Assembly (NCBI GenBank): GCA_034620365.1
Contig: JAQGEQ010000299.1
Coordinates: 620,001 to 684,000 of the forward strand
Direction: 5' to 3'
Source: Pegea sp. RAD2-039
Taxonomy: Eukaryota; Chordata; Thaliacea; Salpida; Salpidae
Length of the DNA: 64,000 bases
The position numbers and the translations under genes were made by a program. Below, one piece after another: positions 62,701-64,000 of this stretch. The notes below the pieces were generated by a model. It did no database searches and was not told where the DNA came from. It saw nothing but the letters and a program-made list of their open reading frames with translations. How positions within the stretch are numbered: position 1 is the stretch's first letter; the number at the start of each line of letters is the position of its first letter.

Positions 62701-64000
62701 TGAATAAAGAGTTTTGGAAGCTGGTCTACCAAACTCAGGGATTCTCGGCGGTGCACAAGTTCCTGCAGGAACAAAAGTTAGGTCCTATACAGTAGTCTTT
62801 GTGATTCTGTACGCTGCTGTTATGATACTAAGTCTAATCAGAAGAGTCTTTATCGCTCTGGGACATTAATTGTGGGAGAAACAAACTTGTGTTGGCGGGG
62901 AGTTTCAACAGGTTAAAGTGTACGTTTAGCTGATTTGTTAACGAGGAGCTAAATGAACATTTTGACTGATGATGTAAGCTACTGTTAGTTTTTTTGAAAA
63001 ATAGCTATTATCGAAAGGGTTTTTAGTTGTTGTGTCGCGATGTGATGATGATGAATCTTCAGAGCTCTTGTGGTCAACAAGATATCTTTGTATTGTGAGA
63101 CAGATTTTTTAACAAAATTAGAAATTATTTCAAAATATTTGGAATAATTGGCTTTTGTAAAATTGTTGAGTAAAATTCTTCACATGGTGAAGTCATCAAC
63201 TTACTCAGAACACATCCGGTTTTAACCTCACTAAACACTCCACTTGAAAGACAAACAGATGAAATATCTCCAGCTAAATCATATCCTGATTGACATTCAA
63301 AAAATATTTCTTCATTGTAATTGTAGAATTGTTTCTCAAAGTTTATTCCATTTTCTATTTCCGGTGGTGAACATTGAACTGTAAAAGTGTTTCCAATTGA
63401 AAAAAGAAAAGTTGAAAAATGAAATCTTACCAAGTAAACAAACAAACATGGAAGCAGAAAAGTATCCATCCTCTTGGCATATGGCCGACGCATCGCCAAC
63501 TAAGGTGTACCCTTCCAAGCATTCAAATTGAATTTCATCTTCAAGCACAAACACATCTTTCTTGTAAGGAGCACCACCTATTGGGACATTTGGTGGAGTA
63601 CAAGTAACTAAAAAATGGAAAAAATTGATGCCAAACTCTTCTTGGATCCTAAATTGAGTCCATACCTTGCACGCAAACCGTATCAGTGGGAGCAAACGTT
63701 CCATCTTCCTGACAAATTGTGGTTTTGGCTCCAGTCAAATCGTATCCTCGAGAACATTCAAACTCGAAAATATTTCCGTAAACTAAAAGAGACTCCGTTG
63801 CAGGAAGAGCAAAAGGGATAACAGGAGGTGGACAAGTTACTAAAAGAAGAAAATAGTTTAGAAATATCTTCATCAGTTCAAATATCTCACTAATGAAGCA
63901 TGTGAAGAGGGAAGGAGTTAAAGTTCCATCTTGTTGACATACAGCTGATCTATCCCCTATCAATTTATATCCAACTTGACATTGAAAATCGGCCCGCTCA
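56789..64000 (-). CDS. Giant multi-sushi (CCP) protein, 3' part, 26 domain exons
   Basis: Exons from the 3' end: 56789-57006, 57195-57368, 57747-57938, 57990-58178, 58239-58415, 58471-58686, 58759-58998, 59055-59240, 59300-59488, 59539-59715, 59768-59944, 60020-60196, 60249-60425, 60480-60656, 60710-60886, 60935-61111, 61165-61341, 61397-61573, 61903-62079, 62129-62305, 62356-62532, 62586-62762, 63205-63378, 63431-63607, 63666-63839, 63891 to beyond 64000. About 1570 residues are covered. Every exon begins after the first base of a codon and encodes one sushi domain with four Cys; thirteen in a row are exactly 177 nt, and most introns are about 48-75 nt. Two exons carry Thr-rich mucin-like linkers before their domain (58686 and 58998 ends). 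The last exon ends SAPDCIPI and stop, with no membrane segment or GPI signal, so a secreted form is likely. Sushi proteins act in complement control, adhesion and matrix; the role here is unknown. The 5' end lies outside. Confidence 0.9.
61574..61902. other. Longer intron in sushi gene (329 nt)
   Basis: Separates two 177-nt sushi exons in an array where most introns are near 50 nt. It is A+T rich with no readable sushi exon on the minus strand. Confidence 0.6.
62763..63204. other. Longer intron in sushi gene (442 nt)
   Basis: Lies between a type-A and a type-B sushi exon. It has patches of higher G+C but I cannot read an intact domain in it. Confidence 0.6.

Overview
The window is nuclear DNA of an animal, very probably an invertebrate. 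It is strongly A+T rich. Coding regions are split by GT-AG introns, many of them only 45-60 nt long. The gene content is metazoan: a Homer scaffold with EVH1 domain, an XK-related membrane protein, a GLUT-type sugar carrier, a claudin-like four-pass protein, PRMT3, TMA7, a USP7-like deubiquitinase and a long sushi/CCP protein. I cannot name the species from sequence alone.

Layout: 135-1163 (-) 5' part of an XK-related gene that runs off the left edge; 8235-13988 (+) a 13-exon coiled-coil protein whose introns are all in phase 0; 15738-21080 (-) three intronless tandem paralogues with a CHK2-like architecture (degenerate FHA plus kinase fold), all with damaged catalytic motifs; 23321-29679 (+) Homer in 8 exons; 33978-35694 (-) a compact USP7-like ubiquitin protease in 6 exons; 38035-40577 (+) a GLUT/SLC2-like transporter in 7 exons; 42176-43410 (-) a claudin/PMP22-like protein in 3 exons; 46397-46837 (+) an unrecognised 146-aa ORF; 47627-49198 (-) intronless PRMT3; 53030-53471 (+) TMA7; about 53610-55940 (-) a decayed LINE retrotransposon; 56789 to the right edge (-) at least 26 sushi-domain exons of one gene.

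The spaces between genes are long and A+T rich. They hold two 5'-truncated tails of the same LINE family (about 5535-5665 and 32355-32600), two tRNA-like SINE-type islands (about 33500-33735 and 36455-36765), a 14-bp minisatellite (44242-44311) and a few unexplained islands of higher G+C.

The genes do not form one pathway. The most unusual items are the cluster of three CHK2-like pseudokinases, and the sushi gene, whose repeats alternate between two domain types and have Phe, Leu or another residue where sushi domains normally carry Trp. All exon models were derived by hand from splice signals, reading frame and family resemblance; boundaries may be off by a few bases and no database search was possible.
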